A stretch of 20,108 nucleotides of DNA from Clostridiales bacterium UBA6388. Its GTDB lineage: Bacteria; Bacillota; Clostridia; Oscillospirales; Oscillospiraceae. The notes under the pieces were generated by a model that saw only the letters and a program-made list of their open reading frames with translations, was not told the origin of the DNA and made no database searches. Made by a program: the position numbers and the translations under genes. Below are positions 1-7,598 of the stretch, in pieces. The stretch spans positions 16,551-36,658 of the forward strand of contig DJQK01000117.1 of NCBI GenBank assembly GCA_002437575.1, in the 5' to 3' direction. How positions within the stretch are numbered: the stretch's first letter is position 1; every line of letters begins with the position of its first letter.

Positions 1-63
1 ATTGAATCAGAGCTTCCCCAGAGGCGTTTTTGCAAAGAAAAAGAGAAAAAGAGAGAAAAAACT

Positions 64-90
64 GCCGCATCCGATTTTCGCGGATACGGC
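64..90 (-). terminator. Hairpin with minus-strand T-tract upstream of the AEC permease
   Basis: Arms 64-73 and 81-90 pair at 9 of 10 positions around a 7-base loop. On the minus strand the hairpin is followed by a T-rich tract (about 63 down to 30); on the plus strand no T-run follows. It therefore resembles a terminator for leftward transcription, although no leftward gene lies immediately to its right. It may instead be a structured 5' leader of the permease mRNA. The A/G-rich tract 36-61 has no other interpretation that I can support. Confidence 0.35.
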
Positions 91-109
91 GTTTGGAAAA
101 GAGGTTCGT

Positions 110-1030
110 ATGAATGTTCCGGCCTTGATGGAAAAGATGCTCGTTTTGTTCTTCGCGATGGCGGCGGGCTTTATCTGCGGCAAACGCGGCTGGCTCGACG
201 ACGCGGGGAACCGGACCATTTCGCGCCTCGTCGTCATGCTCACAAACCCGATGCTGGCGTTAAGCTCGGTGCTGGGGAAAGAGCGGCTGATGTCGAACCG
301 GCAGGTGCTGCTGCTCACTGCCGCCGCCTTTGCGCTGTTATTTTCGTGCATGGCTATCTCCAGGCTTGTCGTGCGCGTGTTGAAGGTGCCGGAACGTGAC
401 CGCGGGCTCATGCGCTTTTTGTTCAGCTACTGCAACATCAGCTACATCGGCTACCCGGTGGTGCAGTCGCTGTTCGGCATGGACGCGTCGTTTTACGTGA
501 CGGTGGTCGTTTTGTGCTCACAGCTTTTCATGTGGAGCTACGGCGTGCATCTGGTCAGCGGACACGGAAAATTCCACTGGCGCTGGGGCATTCTCAAAAA
601 TCACTGCCTCATCGCATCGCTCACGTCCTACATCATCTATCTGACAGGCTTGCAGCTGCCGGAGATCTTTTCTTCGATGTGCTCTTTTATCGGGCAGACG
701 ACGTCGCCGCTGATCATGCTCATCACCGGAAGTGCGCTGGCGCTGATGCCGCTCAAAAACGTGTTTACAAACGGCAAACTCTACGCAATGTACGCCATCA
801 AGCTCGTCCTACTGCCTGCCGCGGCGTTTTTTCTGCTGCGCGGGATCATCCACGATGAGCTGCTGCTCGGCGTCATTGTGACGGTTTTGTGCATTCCGTC
901 GGCCACGAACGCGACGAATATCGCCTACCTCTACGGCGGCAACCACGAGCTGGCGTCCTCGGGCGTGATGCTCTCGACGCTTTTGTCGATGGTGACCATG
1001 CCTGTGCTTTTGCAGCTGCTGTTCGGATAA
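110..1030 (+). CDS. AEC-family (auxin efflux carrier-like) permease
   Basis: Predicted inner-membrane transporter of 306 residues with about ten hydrophobic segments in two halves, as in the AEC family (PF03547), whose bacterial members are annotated as malate or other organic-acid permeases. The N-terminal helix begins directly after the ATG at 110. The segment with L-T-N-P-M-L near residues 40-46, and the C-terminal half with P-S-A-T-N-A-T-N near residue 265, match the family pattern of polar or proline breaks in core helices. The start at 110 is preferred because AAAAGAGG lies 6 bases upstream and the protein then starts at the first membrane helix; a TTG at position 2 would add a Lys/Arg-rich extension the family lacks. 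A Nudix gene follows 12 bases downstream, so they are probably cotranscribed. The substrate cannot be read from sequence. Confidence 0.85.
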   Translation: MNVPALMEKMLVLFFAMAAGFICGKRGWLDDAGNRTISRLVVMLTNPMLALSSVLGKERLMSNRQVLLLTAAAFALLFSCMAISRLVVRVLKVPERDRGLMRFLFSYCNISYIGYPVVQSLFGMDASFYVTVVVLCSQLFMWSYGVHLVSGHGKFHWRWGILKNHCLIASLTSYIIYLTGLQLPEIFSSMCSFIGQTTSPLIMLITGSALALMPLKNVFTNGKLYAMYAIKLVLLPAAAFFLLRGIIHDELLLGVIVTVLCIPSATNATNIAYLYGGNHELASSGVMLSTLLSMVTMPVLLQLLFG

Positions 1031-1042
1031 AGGAGAAAGAAT

Positions 1043-1609
1043 ATGACTATTTTTGAGCAGCTGCGCGGCTTTGCGCCGTTTAACGAACAGGAGGCCTCTG
1101 ACCGGCGGCTGATCTTGCAGTACGCGGAGCAGTTTCCAAACCTTTTCACGCGCGAAAACGAGATGGCGCACCTGACGGCGTCGTGCTGGATCGTGAACCC
1201 TGCGCGGACAAAAGTCCTCATGGCGTACCACAACATATACGATTCCTGGGCCTGGCTCGGCGGACACGCCGATGGGATGGAGGACTTACTTTCCGTGGCG
1301 CGCAAAGAGGCAAACGAAGAATCGGGCGTGCAGGCAGAGCCCATCGTTGATGACATTTTCTCCGTGGAAATTCTCGGCGTGGCGGGCCACGTCAAGCGCG
1401 GGAAATATGTGTCTTCCCACCTGCATCTGAACGTGACGTATCTTTTGCAGGCCGAGGAAGATCAAACGCTTCGCGAAAAGCCGGATGAAAACAGCGCCGT
1501 GCGCTGGTTCGCGCTGCCGGACGTGCTGATCAACACAAGAGAACCCGAAATGCGCGTGGTCTATCAGAAGCTGATGGACAAGTGCGCGGCGATGGCCGTT
1601 TCGAAATAA
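1043..1609 (+). CDS. Nudix hydrolase
   Basis: A 188-residue protein with a Nudix box at residues 74-96: G74, five residues, E80, then K89-E90 and E93-E94-S-G-V. The usual Arg of the REUXEE core is replaced by Lys89; the metal-binding glutamates are present. Nudix enzymes hydrolyse nucleoside diphosphate-linked compounds in the cytoplasm; the substrate here is unknown. The N-terminal ~40 residues are helical-looking and precede the fold. The start ATG at 1043 has AAGGAGAAAG just upstream, overlapping the permease stop, so it is likely the second gene of a two-gene unit that ends at the strong hairpin 1611-1644. Confidence 0.85.
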   Translation: MTIFEQLRGFAPFNEQEASDRRLILQYAEQFPNLFTRENEMAHLTASCWIVNPARTKVLMAYHNIYDSWAWLGGHADGMEDLLSVARKEANEESGVQAEPIVDDIFSVEILGVAGHVKRGKYVSSHLHLNVTYLLQAEEDQTLREKPDENSAVRWFALPDVLINTREPEMRVVYQKLMDKCAAMAVSK

Positions 1610-1610
1610 G

Positions 1611-1644
1611 AAACCCCTCCGTATGGCGGCATACGGAGGGGTTT
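1611..1644. terminator. Bidirectional rho-independent terminator
   Basis: A perfect 15-bp stem (1611-1625 with 1630-1644) with a GCGG loop. One end of the stem is AAA/TTT and the core is CCCCTCCG, so it works as a terminator read from either side. It separates the convergent Nudix gene (+) and the pseudouridine synthase gene (-), whose TAA stop (1643-1645) lies partly inside the stem. Confidence 0.9.
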
Positions 1645-2545
1645 ATAATGGTTCGAGCTTTGAGAGGACAGCTTGGAAATAGTCCGGCAGCTCGCACTCG
1701 ACGTGCACGCGCTCACCGGTGCGCGGGTGGATGAAATCCAGCGCCCTTGCGTGCAGGCACTGCGTGTCTAAGCCAAGCTCCGGCTTTTTGCGGCCGTAAA
1801 CCATATCGCCCACGATCGGGTGATTGCGCCAGGCCAGATGCACGCGGATCTGGTGCGTCCGGCCGGTCTCGAGCTTACAGCGGATGTGCGTATAGCCGCG
1901 GTAACGGGCGATGACCTCCCAGTGCGTGACGGCATTGCGGCTGTTTTTTTCCGTGACGGCCATTTTTTTGCGGTCGGTCGGGTGGCGGCCGATGGGCGCG
2001 TCGATCGTACCGGAATCCTCCTTGCAATCGCCGCAGACGATGCACTCATACGTTCTTGCCAGCGAGTGATCCTTTAACTGCGCAGAAAGCTTTGCGTGGG
2101 CAAAATCGTTTTTCGCCGCGATCAGAAGCCCCGACGTGTCCTTGTCGATGCGGTGGACGATGCCGGGCCGCTTCTCGCCGCCGATGCCGGAAAGAGAGTC
2201 TCCGCAGTGGTGCAGAAGCGCGTTGACGAGCGTGCCGTCCGCGTGTCCGGGCGCCGGATGGACGACGAGGCCCTTGGGTTTGTTGACGACGACGACGTCT
2301 TCGTCTTCATAGCGGATATCGAGCGGGATATCCTGCGCGGCAAGCTCCGTTTCCTGCGCCTGCGGCAAAACGAGCGCTAACGTCGTTCCGGCGGGCAGGC
2401 GGTCGTTCTTCTTCGCGGGCTTTCCGGCAATGGTGATCCGCCCCTGCTCCAAAAGCCTTTGCGCCTGACTGCGGCTGATCTCCGGGGCCAGGCGGGAGAT
2501 GGCCGCGTCGAGGCGTTCACCCGATCTATCCAGCGTCAGCGTCAT
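1643..2545 (-). CDS. rluD: RluA/RluD-family 23S rRNA pseudouridine synthase
   Basis: A 300-residue enzyme with an N-terminal S4 RNA-binding domain (about residues 11-58, with the S-R-S-Q-A-Q-R-L-L signature) and a pseudouridine synthase catalytic domain. The H-R-I-D-K-D-T-S-G motif at 131-139 carries the expected catalytic Asp134. It converts specific uridines to pseudouridine, in this family usually in 23S rRNA. The lspA-adjacent homologue in Bacillus subtilis is called ylyB, so the exact target site is uncertain. The ATG at 2545 has AAGGAG about 8 bases upstream, inside the end of lspA; the two genes overlap by 20 bases, which suggests translational coupling in the queT-lspA-rluD unit. Confidence 0.9.
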   Translation of the reverse strand: MTLTLDRSGERLDAAISRLAPEISRSQAQRLLEQGRITIAGKPAKKNDRLPAGTTLALVLPQAQETELAAQDIPLDIRYEDEDVVVVNKPKGLVVHPAPGHADGTLVNALLHHCGDSLSGIGGEKRPGIVHRIDKDTSGLLIAAKNDFAHAKLSAQLKDHSLARTYECIVCGDCKEDSGTIDAPIGRHPTDRKKMAVTEKNSRNAVTHWEVIARYRGYTHIRCKLETGRTHQIRVHLAWRNHPIVGDMVYGRKKPELGLDTQCLHARALDFIHPRTGERVHVECELPDYFQAVLSKLEPL

Positions 2546-3023
2546 CGGGCTTCTCCTTCTTTTTGGGCTTGTCCTCTAAAAATTCCTTGTCTTTGGTCAG
2601 AATGTAGACCACGAGGATGATCGCGCCGAAGGTGATGAAAATGTCTGCGACGTTGAACGTCGAGAACCACGGGATGCAGATCATGTCGACGACAAGGCCG
2701 GTCTGCACGCGGTCGATGAGATTGCCGATCGCGCCGCCCGTGATCGCGGCCAGACACCAGAGCTCGGGCTTTTTGTAGATGTGCTTTTTGGCAACGGCCC
2801 AGACCACGAGCCCCAGATACAAAGCCGTCAGCACGATGAACATCCACCGCGCCCCGCGGAACAGCGACAGCGCCATGCCGTCATTTGTGATGTAGTGCAG
2901 CTGAAGCCAGCCCGGGATGAGCACGAGCGTGTTTCCCACGAGATACTTGGCGGCCAACATTTTTGTCAGCTGATCGACCGCGGCGATCGCGGCGGCAAAC
3001 AGCGTAAGAGCCAGATACAACAA
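2526..3023 (-). CDS. lspA: Lipoprotein signal peptidase (signal peptidase II)
   Basis: Membrane aspartyl protease that cleaves diacylglyceryl-modified prolipoproteins (for example the MetQ lipoprotein encoded in this window) just before the lipobox Cys. About 165 residues with four hydrophobic segments. Conserved blocks visible are D-Q-L-T-K near residue 17, an N-D-G-M-A-L block near residue 47, G-G-A-I-G-N-L-I-D-R with catalytic Asp104, and F-N-V-A-D with catalytic Asp127, followed by a charged Lys-rich tail. The second block is usually N-T-G-A-A-F/W, so Met-Ala-Leu is a mild variation. I chose the TTG start at 3023 because AAGGAGG (3032-3038) lies 8 bases before it; an in-frame TTG at 3041 would place the Shine-Dalgarno inside the gene. 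TTG at 3020 is an alternative. Confidence 0.9.
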   Translation of the reverse strand: MLYLALTLFAAAIAAVDQLTKMLAAKYLVGNTLVLIPGWLQLHYITNDGMALSLFRGARWMFIVLTALYLGLVVWAVAKKHIYKKPELWCLAAITGGAIGNLIDRVQTGLVVDMICIPWFSTFNVADIFITFGAIILVVYILTKDKEFLEDKPKKKEKPDDADAG

Positions 3024-3081
3024 AGGCGAAGCCTCCTTCAAGCGTTTGTTCTATCGTATCATATCCGGCGCATTTTTGCAA

Positions 3082-3582
3082 TCATGCCCGACCGAGAAGA
3101 CGATCGATCAGGGCAGTTTTGCGCATAAACCGATAAAGCGGCACGCCGAGCAGGTACAAAACGGCCGCCTCTCCCGCGCCGACCTCGAGACCGAAAACGG
3201 CAAGCCCCTTGAAAAATTCCGCCGCCGGCATGAGCACTGCCGAGAGCATCGCGCCGACCAGAAGCGTATTGCACAAAATCGTCGGCAGCGGCAGAAGCCA
3301 CGTTTTTTTAACGTATCGGGTGAGCAAACAGCCCAAAAGCGTCGCGGCCGTACCGACCACGATATCGAGCGCGGAAACCGTCGAAAACAGGTTCGCGATC
3401 AGACAGCCCAGCGTCAGGCCGATGGTGAGAGACGGCTCGATCGCGACGAGCGGGCAGAGGGCTTCTGCTAAGCGGAACTGGATATTTCCATAGGCGAACG
3501 AGGCCGTTAAAATTGTGACGGCGGCGTAGAGGCCCGCGACGAGGCCGTTGAGGGCGATCTGGCGTGTGGTGTAGCTTTTCAT
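3082..3582 (-). CDS. queT: QueT family queuosine-precursor transporter (ECF S-component type)
   Basis: A 166-residue hydrophobic protein with about five or six membrane segments, matching the QueT/COG4708 family. These proteins act as substrate-binding S components for uptake of a queuosine precursor. Features seen are a short positive N-terminus, an early G-N-I-Q-F-R-L-A-E-A-L block (from about residue 31), a P-S-L-T-I-G-L-T-L-G-C segment, and a basic R-Y-V-K-K turn. The start is ATG at 3582 with AAAGGG upstream; a longer reading from 3645 would run into the leader RNA. The assignment is strengthened by the preQ1-I riboswitch and terminator in its 5' leader, a recognised association for this family. 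lspA begins 58 bases downstream and is probably cotranscribed. Expression should fall when preQ1 is plentiful. Confidence 0.88.
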   Translation of the reverse strand: MKSYTTRQIALNGLVAGLYAAVTILTASFAYGNIQFRLAEALCPLVAIEPSLTIGLTLGCLIANLFSTVSALDIVVGTAATLLGCLLTRYVKKTWLLPLPTILCNTLLVGAMLSAVLMPAAEFFKGLAVFGLEVGAGEAAVLYLLGVPLYRFMRKTALIDRLLGRA

Positions 3583-3605
3583 AGGTTTTTCCCTTTCTTT
3601 GGGGA

Positions 3606-3634
3606 CAAAAAATGGACGTATCGCATACGTCCAT
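3606..3634 (-). terminator. Riboswitch-controlled terminator upstream of queT
   Basis: On the minus strand the arms 3634-3625 and 3621-3612 form a 10-bp stem with a 3-base loop. A run of six T follows (3611-3606), then 23 bases to the queT start codon. A second hairpin (3639-3660, GCCGCA/TGCGGC with a GCGATCGC core) lies between the aptamer and this terminator. The terminator's 5' arm partly overlaps a 7-base segment complementary to the aptamer loop (see the riboswitch entry). Confidence 0.85.
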
Positions 3635-3663
3635 CCTTGCCGCAAGCGATCGCCTGCGGCATC

Positions 3664-3703
3664 CCTAGTTTTGTTTAGAGACAGGATGGTTACGAACTGT
3701 CTG
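3664..3703 (-). promoter_or_regulatory. preQ1-I riboswitch aptamer
   Basis: Read on the minus strand: stem P1 GACAG (3701-3697) pairs with CTGTC (3684-3680). It encloses a loop beginning TTCGTAACCATC and is followed by the A-rich tail CTAAACAAAACTAGG. The order stem, TTC-type loop containing GTAACC, stem, then AACAAAAC.AGG is the preQ1 class I consensus and closely resembles the Thermoanaerobacter aptamer from memory. Loop/stem bases 3689-3683 (CCATCCT) are perfectly complementary to 3637-3631 (AGGATGG) at the foot of the downstream terminator. Ligand-free RNA could thus form an antiterminator and preQ1 binding would favour termination. Confidence 0.88.
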
Positions 3704-3752
3704 TTATTCTTCTGCCGCGCAGACCTGCCGGAAGAGCTGCGCCGCGAGAAGT

Positions 3753-3781
3753 ATTCTACAAAACTGCGCGAAAAAAATCAA
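3753..3781 (-). promoter_or_regulatory. Promoter for queT-lspA-rluD
   Basis: On the minus strand, -35 TTGATT (3781-3776), a 17-base spacer and -10 TAGAAT (3758-3753). The predicted transcript begins near 3746. It would include a 6-bp stem (3742-3737 with 3722-3717), then the preQ1-I aptamer. It diverges from the ileS promoter, whose -35 starts only 16 bases away. Confidence 0.75.
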
Positions 3782-3796
3782 GTCCCGATTCTGCCC

Positions 3797-3825
3797 TTGA
3801 CAAACGGCGGCAAAGCGGGTACTAT
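3797..3825 (+). promoter_or_regulatory. Promoter for the T-box/ileS transcript
   Basis: A consensus -35 TTGACA (3797-3802), a spacer of exactly 17 bases, and -10 TACTAT (3820-3825). Transcription would begin near 3832, just upstream of the T-box leader. Confidence 0.8.
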
Positions 3826-3855
3826 AGTACCGTCTTTTGAATATTTTGCGTAGAT

Positions 3856-4076
3856 AAGGACAAGTAGGGGTTTCCGATGTGCAAAGAGAGCTGCCGGTTG
3901 GTGGAAGGCAGCGGCAGCGCTTCCCCGAATATCCCCTTGGAGCATCCGCCTGAACAGAGGTTTCTCAGTAAGCGCGGACGGGACTTCCCGTTACAGAAGA
4001 AGAGTGCCCGAGGCTTTTCGGGAATTCAGGTGGTACCGCGGTTTTTCGCCCTGAGCTGTTGCCCGGGGCTTTTTTA
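3856..4076 (+). promoter_or_regulatory. T-box leader, isoleucine specific
   Basis: This leader senses uncharged tRNA-Ile and controls readthrough into ileS. The stem I distal loop GGTTGGTGGAA (3896-3906) is closed by GCTGCC/GGCAGC (3890-3895, 3907-3912), matching the T-box pattern GG..GGTG.AA. The probable specifier codon is ATC (Ile) at 3931-3933. The T-box sequence AGGTGGTACCGCGG is at 4028-4041; its TGGT (4031-4034) would pair with an acceptor end whose discriminator base is A, as expected for tRNA-Ile. A CCCGA/TCGGG element lies at about 4009-4022. The terminator is the hairpin around 4048-4069 followed by six T (4070-4075). The exact terminator/antiterminator pairing was not folded. Confidence 0.92.
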
Positions 4077-4117
4077 TTTGTCGAAAACATGATTTCACAT
4101 GGAGGCATAGAGGTAAG

Positions 4118-6934
4118 ATGGAATACAAACAGACGTTAAACATGACGAAGTCGGGCTTTCCGATGCGCGGCGGTCTTCCGATGCGAGAGCCGGATATGCT
4201 CAAACACTGGGAAGAGCTCGACCTTTACAACGAGCTTCTGAAAAAGAACAGCGGCAAGCCCCTGTTCTCGCTGCACGACGGCCCTCCGTTCTCCAACGGC
4301 GCGCTGCACATGGGCCACGCGCTCAACAAGTGCATCAAGGACTTCATCAACCGCTCGGCGGCCATGCGCGGGTACTACACGCCCTATATCCCCGGCTGGG
4401 ATAACCACGGTATGCCCATTGAGTCCGCCATCATCAAAAAGAACAAGCTCAACCACAAGGCCATGCCCATCCCCGAGTTCCGCTCGGCCTGCCACGATTT
4501 TGCCCAGCACTATATCGATGTCCAGATGGAAGGCTTCAAGCGCCTCGGCGTCGTAGCCGACTGGGAGCATCCGTACAAGACGATGGCCCCGAGCTTTGAG
4601 GCGGAAGAGGTCAAGGTCTTCGGCGCGATGTATAAAAAGGGCTATATCTACAAGGGTCTCAAGCCGGTCTACTGGTGCTATCACGACGAGACGGCGCTTG
4701 CAGAGGCTGAGATTGAGTATCAGGACGATCCCTGCACGACCGTGTATGTCAAGTTCCCGATGCACGACGATCTCGGCAAGCTCTCGCACCTCGATAAGAG
4801 CAAGCTGAACTTCGTCATCTGGACGACCACGATCTGGACGCTTCCCGGCAACCTCGCCATCGCCCTGAACCCGGTCGACAATTACGTCGTTGTGAAAAAT
4901 GAAGATAACGGCGAACTGTATATCGTGGCCGAAGCGCTCTGCGAGAAGGTCATGCGCGTCGGCGGCGTCGAGCACTATGAGATCGTTGAGACCCATCCGG
5001 GCGCATTCTTTGAAAATATGCTGGCGGACCATCCGTTCCTGCCGAAGACCAGCCGTCTGGTGCTGGCAGATTACGTTACGATGGACTCCGGTACCGGCTG
5101 CGTCCACACCGCGCCGGGCTTCGGTGCAGACGACTATCAGACCTGCAAGCGCTACGGCATGGACATGGTCGTTCCCGTGGACGATCAGGGCCGCCACACC
5201 GACTATGCCGGAAAATACGAGGGCATGCTCGTCGAAGAGTCCAACCCCGTCATCCTGAACGACATGAAGGAGGCCGGTTCCCTCTTCGCCTCCGAAGAGA
5301 TCGTCCACTCGCTATCCGCACTGCTGGCGCTGCAAAAAGCCCATCATCTTCCGCGCCACGCCGCAGTGGTTCTGCTCGGTGGAATCGTTCAAGGACGAGG
5401 CCTGCGCCGCGTGCGACGAGGTCCGCTGGCTTCCCGCGTGGGGCATCGACCGCATGAAGTCGCATGATCCGCGAGCGCAGCCGACTGGTGCATCTCGCGT
5501 CAGCGCCGCTGGGGTCTGCCGATCCCCGTGTTCTACTGCAAGGACTGCGGCAAGCCCATCTGCACGGACGAAACGATCGAAAAGATCTCGAAGCTCTTTG
5601 GTGAATTCGGCTCGAACGTCTGGTTCGAAAAGGAAGCCGACGAGCTCGTCCCCGAGGGCTTTACCTGCCCGCACTGCGGTTGCAAGCATTTTGACAAGGA
5701 GACCGACACGTTAGATGGCTGGTTCGACTCGGGCTCTACGCATTTTGCCTCCATGCTGAAGGATCAGGGCTTCTGGCCGGCGACGGTCTACCTGGAGGGT
5801 TTGGATCAGTACCGCGGCTGGTTCCAGTCTTCGCTCCTGATCGCTGTCGGCGCACTGGGAAAAGGGGCTCCCTTCAAAGAGTGCGTCACGCACGGCTGGA
5901 CCGTCGACGGCGAAGGCAGGGCCATGCACAAGTCGCTCGGAAACGGCGTCGATCCGGCGGACGTGTTCAAAAAGTACGGCGCGGATATCTGCCGCCTGTG
6001 GGCCGGCTCTGCCGACTACCATGTCGACGTTCGCTGCTCGGACGCCATCTTCAAGCAGATCAGCCAGAACTATCTGAAGTTCCGCAACACGGCCAAATTC
6101 TGCCTCGATAATCTGACCGATTTCGACCCCAACGAGCTGACTGCGCCGGAAGAAATGTCTGAGCTCGACCGCTGGGCGATCACAAAGCTCAATGAGCTTC
6201 TTGTAAAGTGCGAAGCGGCCTATCAGAACTACGAATTTTTGACCGTCTCTCACGCGGTGAATGATTTCTGCGTCGTAACGCTTTCGAGCCTGTATCTCGA
6301 TATCATCAAGGACCACCTGTACTGCGACGGCAAGGACTCCGCGGTCCGCAAGTCCGCGCAGAGCGCCCTGTGGATGATTTTGGACGCCATGACCAAGGTC
6401 TTCGCGCCGATTCTGGCCTTCACCTGCGACGAGATCTGGCTTCAGATGCCGCACCGCGCAGAAGACGACGCGAGAAACGTCCTGTTCAACCAGATGTCCA
6501 AGCCGTACACCGCGTATGCTCTTTCTGATGACGAGATGGCCAAGTGGGAGACCGCGTTCAAGGTCCGCTCGGATGTGAACGGTGTGCTCGAGACGGCAAG
6601 AGCCGACAAGCGTATCGGCAAGTCCTTAGAGGCGCACGTGGCGCTGACCGCTGTTGACGCGGCGGCTGCCGAGGCCGTGAAGGCGATCTCCGGCATGAAC
6701 CTTGCAGAGCTGTTCATCGTCTCCAACGTCGCCGTGACCGAAGAAAAAGCGCCCGAGGGCGCGGTCGTGGGCGCAGGCGCGAACTTCCCGGGCCTCACCG
6801 TCACCGTCACCGAGGCCACCGGCAGGAAGTGCCCGCGCTGCTGGATGCACTCCACGCAGGCCGACGAGCACGATCTCTGCCCGCGCTGCGCCGCCGTCTG
6901 CAAAGCGCTCGACGTAGTATTCGACGAAACCTGA
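4118..6934 (+). CDS. ileS: Isoleucyl-tRNA synthetase, reading frame interrupted by three +1 insertions
   Basis: Charges tRNA-Ile with isoleucine. The class I signature H-M-G-H is at residues 64-67; the KMSKS-equivalent appears as A-M-H-K-S-L-G-N (near 5923-5946), a variant. The editing (CP1) region has T-T-T-I-W-T-L-P-G-N and G-T-G-C-V-H-T-A-P-G-F. A C-terminal zinc motif (C-P-R-C, then C-P-R-C) lies at about 6828-6892. The frame opens at ATG 4118 after GAGGTAAG and is intact to codon Ser (5309-5311). Extra C residues at 5312, 5463 and 5482 (the last within a CC pair) then shift it by one base each; the net +3 restores the original frame through the TGA at 6932. Removing the three bases gives a normal 937-residue enzyme with the family sequence H-S-Y-P-H-C-W-R-C. 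Read literally, the first part ends at 5467 and the rest is open from about 5483. Flanking control signals are intact, so sequencing or assembly error seems likelier than decay. Confidence 0.9.
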
Positions 6935-6957
6935 CAAAAAGCAGGGGCTTTTTGTCA
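6932..6957 (+). terminator. Hairpin overlapping the ileS stop codon
   Basis: A perfect 11-bp stem, 6932-6942 with 6947-6957, around an AGGG loop. The 3' arm contains GGGGCTTTTT, so a short GC stem followed by T residues may terminate ileS. The TGA stop forms the base of the stem. Confidence 0.55.
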
Positions 6958-6983
6958 ACAGGCTGCGCCTCGACTGCGCGCAT

Positions 6984-7101
6984 AATTTGTGCGCCTGCGG
7001 CGCACAAATTCCACACTTGCGAGGCGATAGGAATTTTTCCGGTCGGCAAAGCCGCCGGATAAAATGGATTTCTATTTTATTTCGCGTCTGCGGACGCGAA
7101 A
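6984..7101. repeat. Cluster of palindromic intergenic repeats
   Basis: The gap between ileS and the Rrf2 gene holds no credible gene. It contains a perfect 12-bp inverted repeat with TGC loop (6984-6995 / 6999-7010), an imperfect stem around CGGCaaaGCCG (about 7033-7065), and a perfect 9-bp inverted repeat TTTCGCGTC/GACGCGAAA with a TGCG loop (7080-7088 / 7093-7101). The core CGCGTCTGCGGACGC of the last recurs at 11399-11413. All three lie beyond the first ileS terminator candidate and are of the kind dispersed in intergenic regions of related genomes; no function can be read from them. Confidence 0.65.
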
Positions 7102-7123
7102 CTCTACGAGGTTCTGATACAAG

Positions 7124-7150
7124 AAGAGCCGGGGTTTTGCCCCGGCTCTT
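7124..7150. terminator. Bidirectional terminator between ileS and the Rrf2 gene
   Basis: A perfect 11-bp stem AAGAGCCGGGG/CCCCGGCTCTT (7124-7134, 7140-7150) with a TTTTG loop. TTCTT follows on the plus strand and TCTTGT on the minus strand. It serves convergent transcription from ileS and from mnmA-rrf2. Confidence 0.9.
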
Positions 7151-7172
7151 TTCTTGCTGCTTTTTGCCAACT

Positions 7173-7598
7173 TTAGATGACGTAGTCCCCGCCGCTTTCG
7201 GCCTGCATGAGGTCGCGGATGGTGATGGAGTCAAAATAATCGAGCGTCATGTCGTAATACTTCTGCCACATGGGAAGCGTGCGGCAATAGGCGGCTCTCG
7301 GGCAGGTGTTGACCGGCGCAGACAGACACGCCACCGGCGCAAGATCGACCTCCGTCAGGCGCAGAATATCACCGATGCGGTAGCTTTCCGGCTCTCTGGT
7401 CAGCCGGTAGCCGCCGCCTTTTCCGTGCTGGCCCTCGACAAGGCCGGCCTTACTCAGAAGCGGCATGATCTTCTCGAGGTACTTGAGCGAAATTTCCTGC
7501 CGCTTGGCGACCTCCTTCATGGGCGTAAACACCTCGCCGCGGTGCTCGGCCAGATCGATGAGCACGCGAATGGCGTAGCGGCCTCTTGTTGAGATCAT
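7173..7598 (-). CDS. Rrf2-family (IscR-like) transcriptional regulator
   Basis: A 141-residue winged-helix regulator. The N-terminus with M-I-S-T-R-G-R-Y-A-I and the wing segment G-K-G-G-G-Y-R-L (residues 59-66) are Rrf2 hallmarks. Cys91, Cys99 and Cys105 sit where IscR carries its three Fe-S cluster ligands, so cluster sensing is plausible; CymR-type cysteine-metabolism sensing is the main alternative. ATG at 7598 has AAAGGAGG upstream. Its start overlaps the mnmA stop as ATGA (7598-7595), so translation is probably coupled. In many Firmicutes a similar regulator neighbours iscS/nifS and mnmA; no cysteine desulfurase gene is present here. Targets are not visible. Confidence 0.87.
   Translation of the reverse strand: MISTRGRYAIRVLIDLAEHRGEVFTPMKEVAKRQEISLKYLEKIMPLLSKAGLVEGQHGKGGGYRLTREPESYRIGDILRLTEVDLAPVACLSAPVNTCPRAAYCRTLPMWQKYYDMTLDYFDSITIRDLMQAESGGDYVI

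Noticed and set aside
3583..3645. N-terminal extension of QueT to 3645
   Set aside because: It would translate the riboswitch terminator hairpin; the ATG at 3582 has a ribosome site and starts the usual protein.
3877..4092. 71-codon open frame upstream of ileS
   Set aside because: It lies entirely within the T-box RNA and has no ribosome site; RNA structure explains the conservation.
4136..5308. Long open frame on the minus strand opposite ileS
   Set aside because: Its reading mirrors the codon bias of ileS, has no ribosome site of note, and the plus-strand product is an unmistakable synthetase.
5312..5482. Programmed frameshifting in ileS
   Set aside because: There are three shifts of the same sign at non-slippery sites without stimulatory structure, and programmed frameshifting is not known for IleRS; insertion errors fit better.
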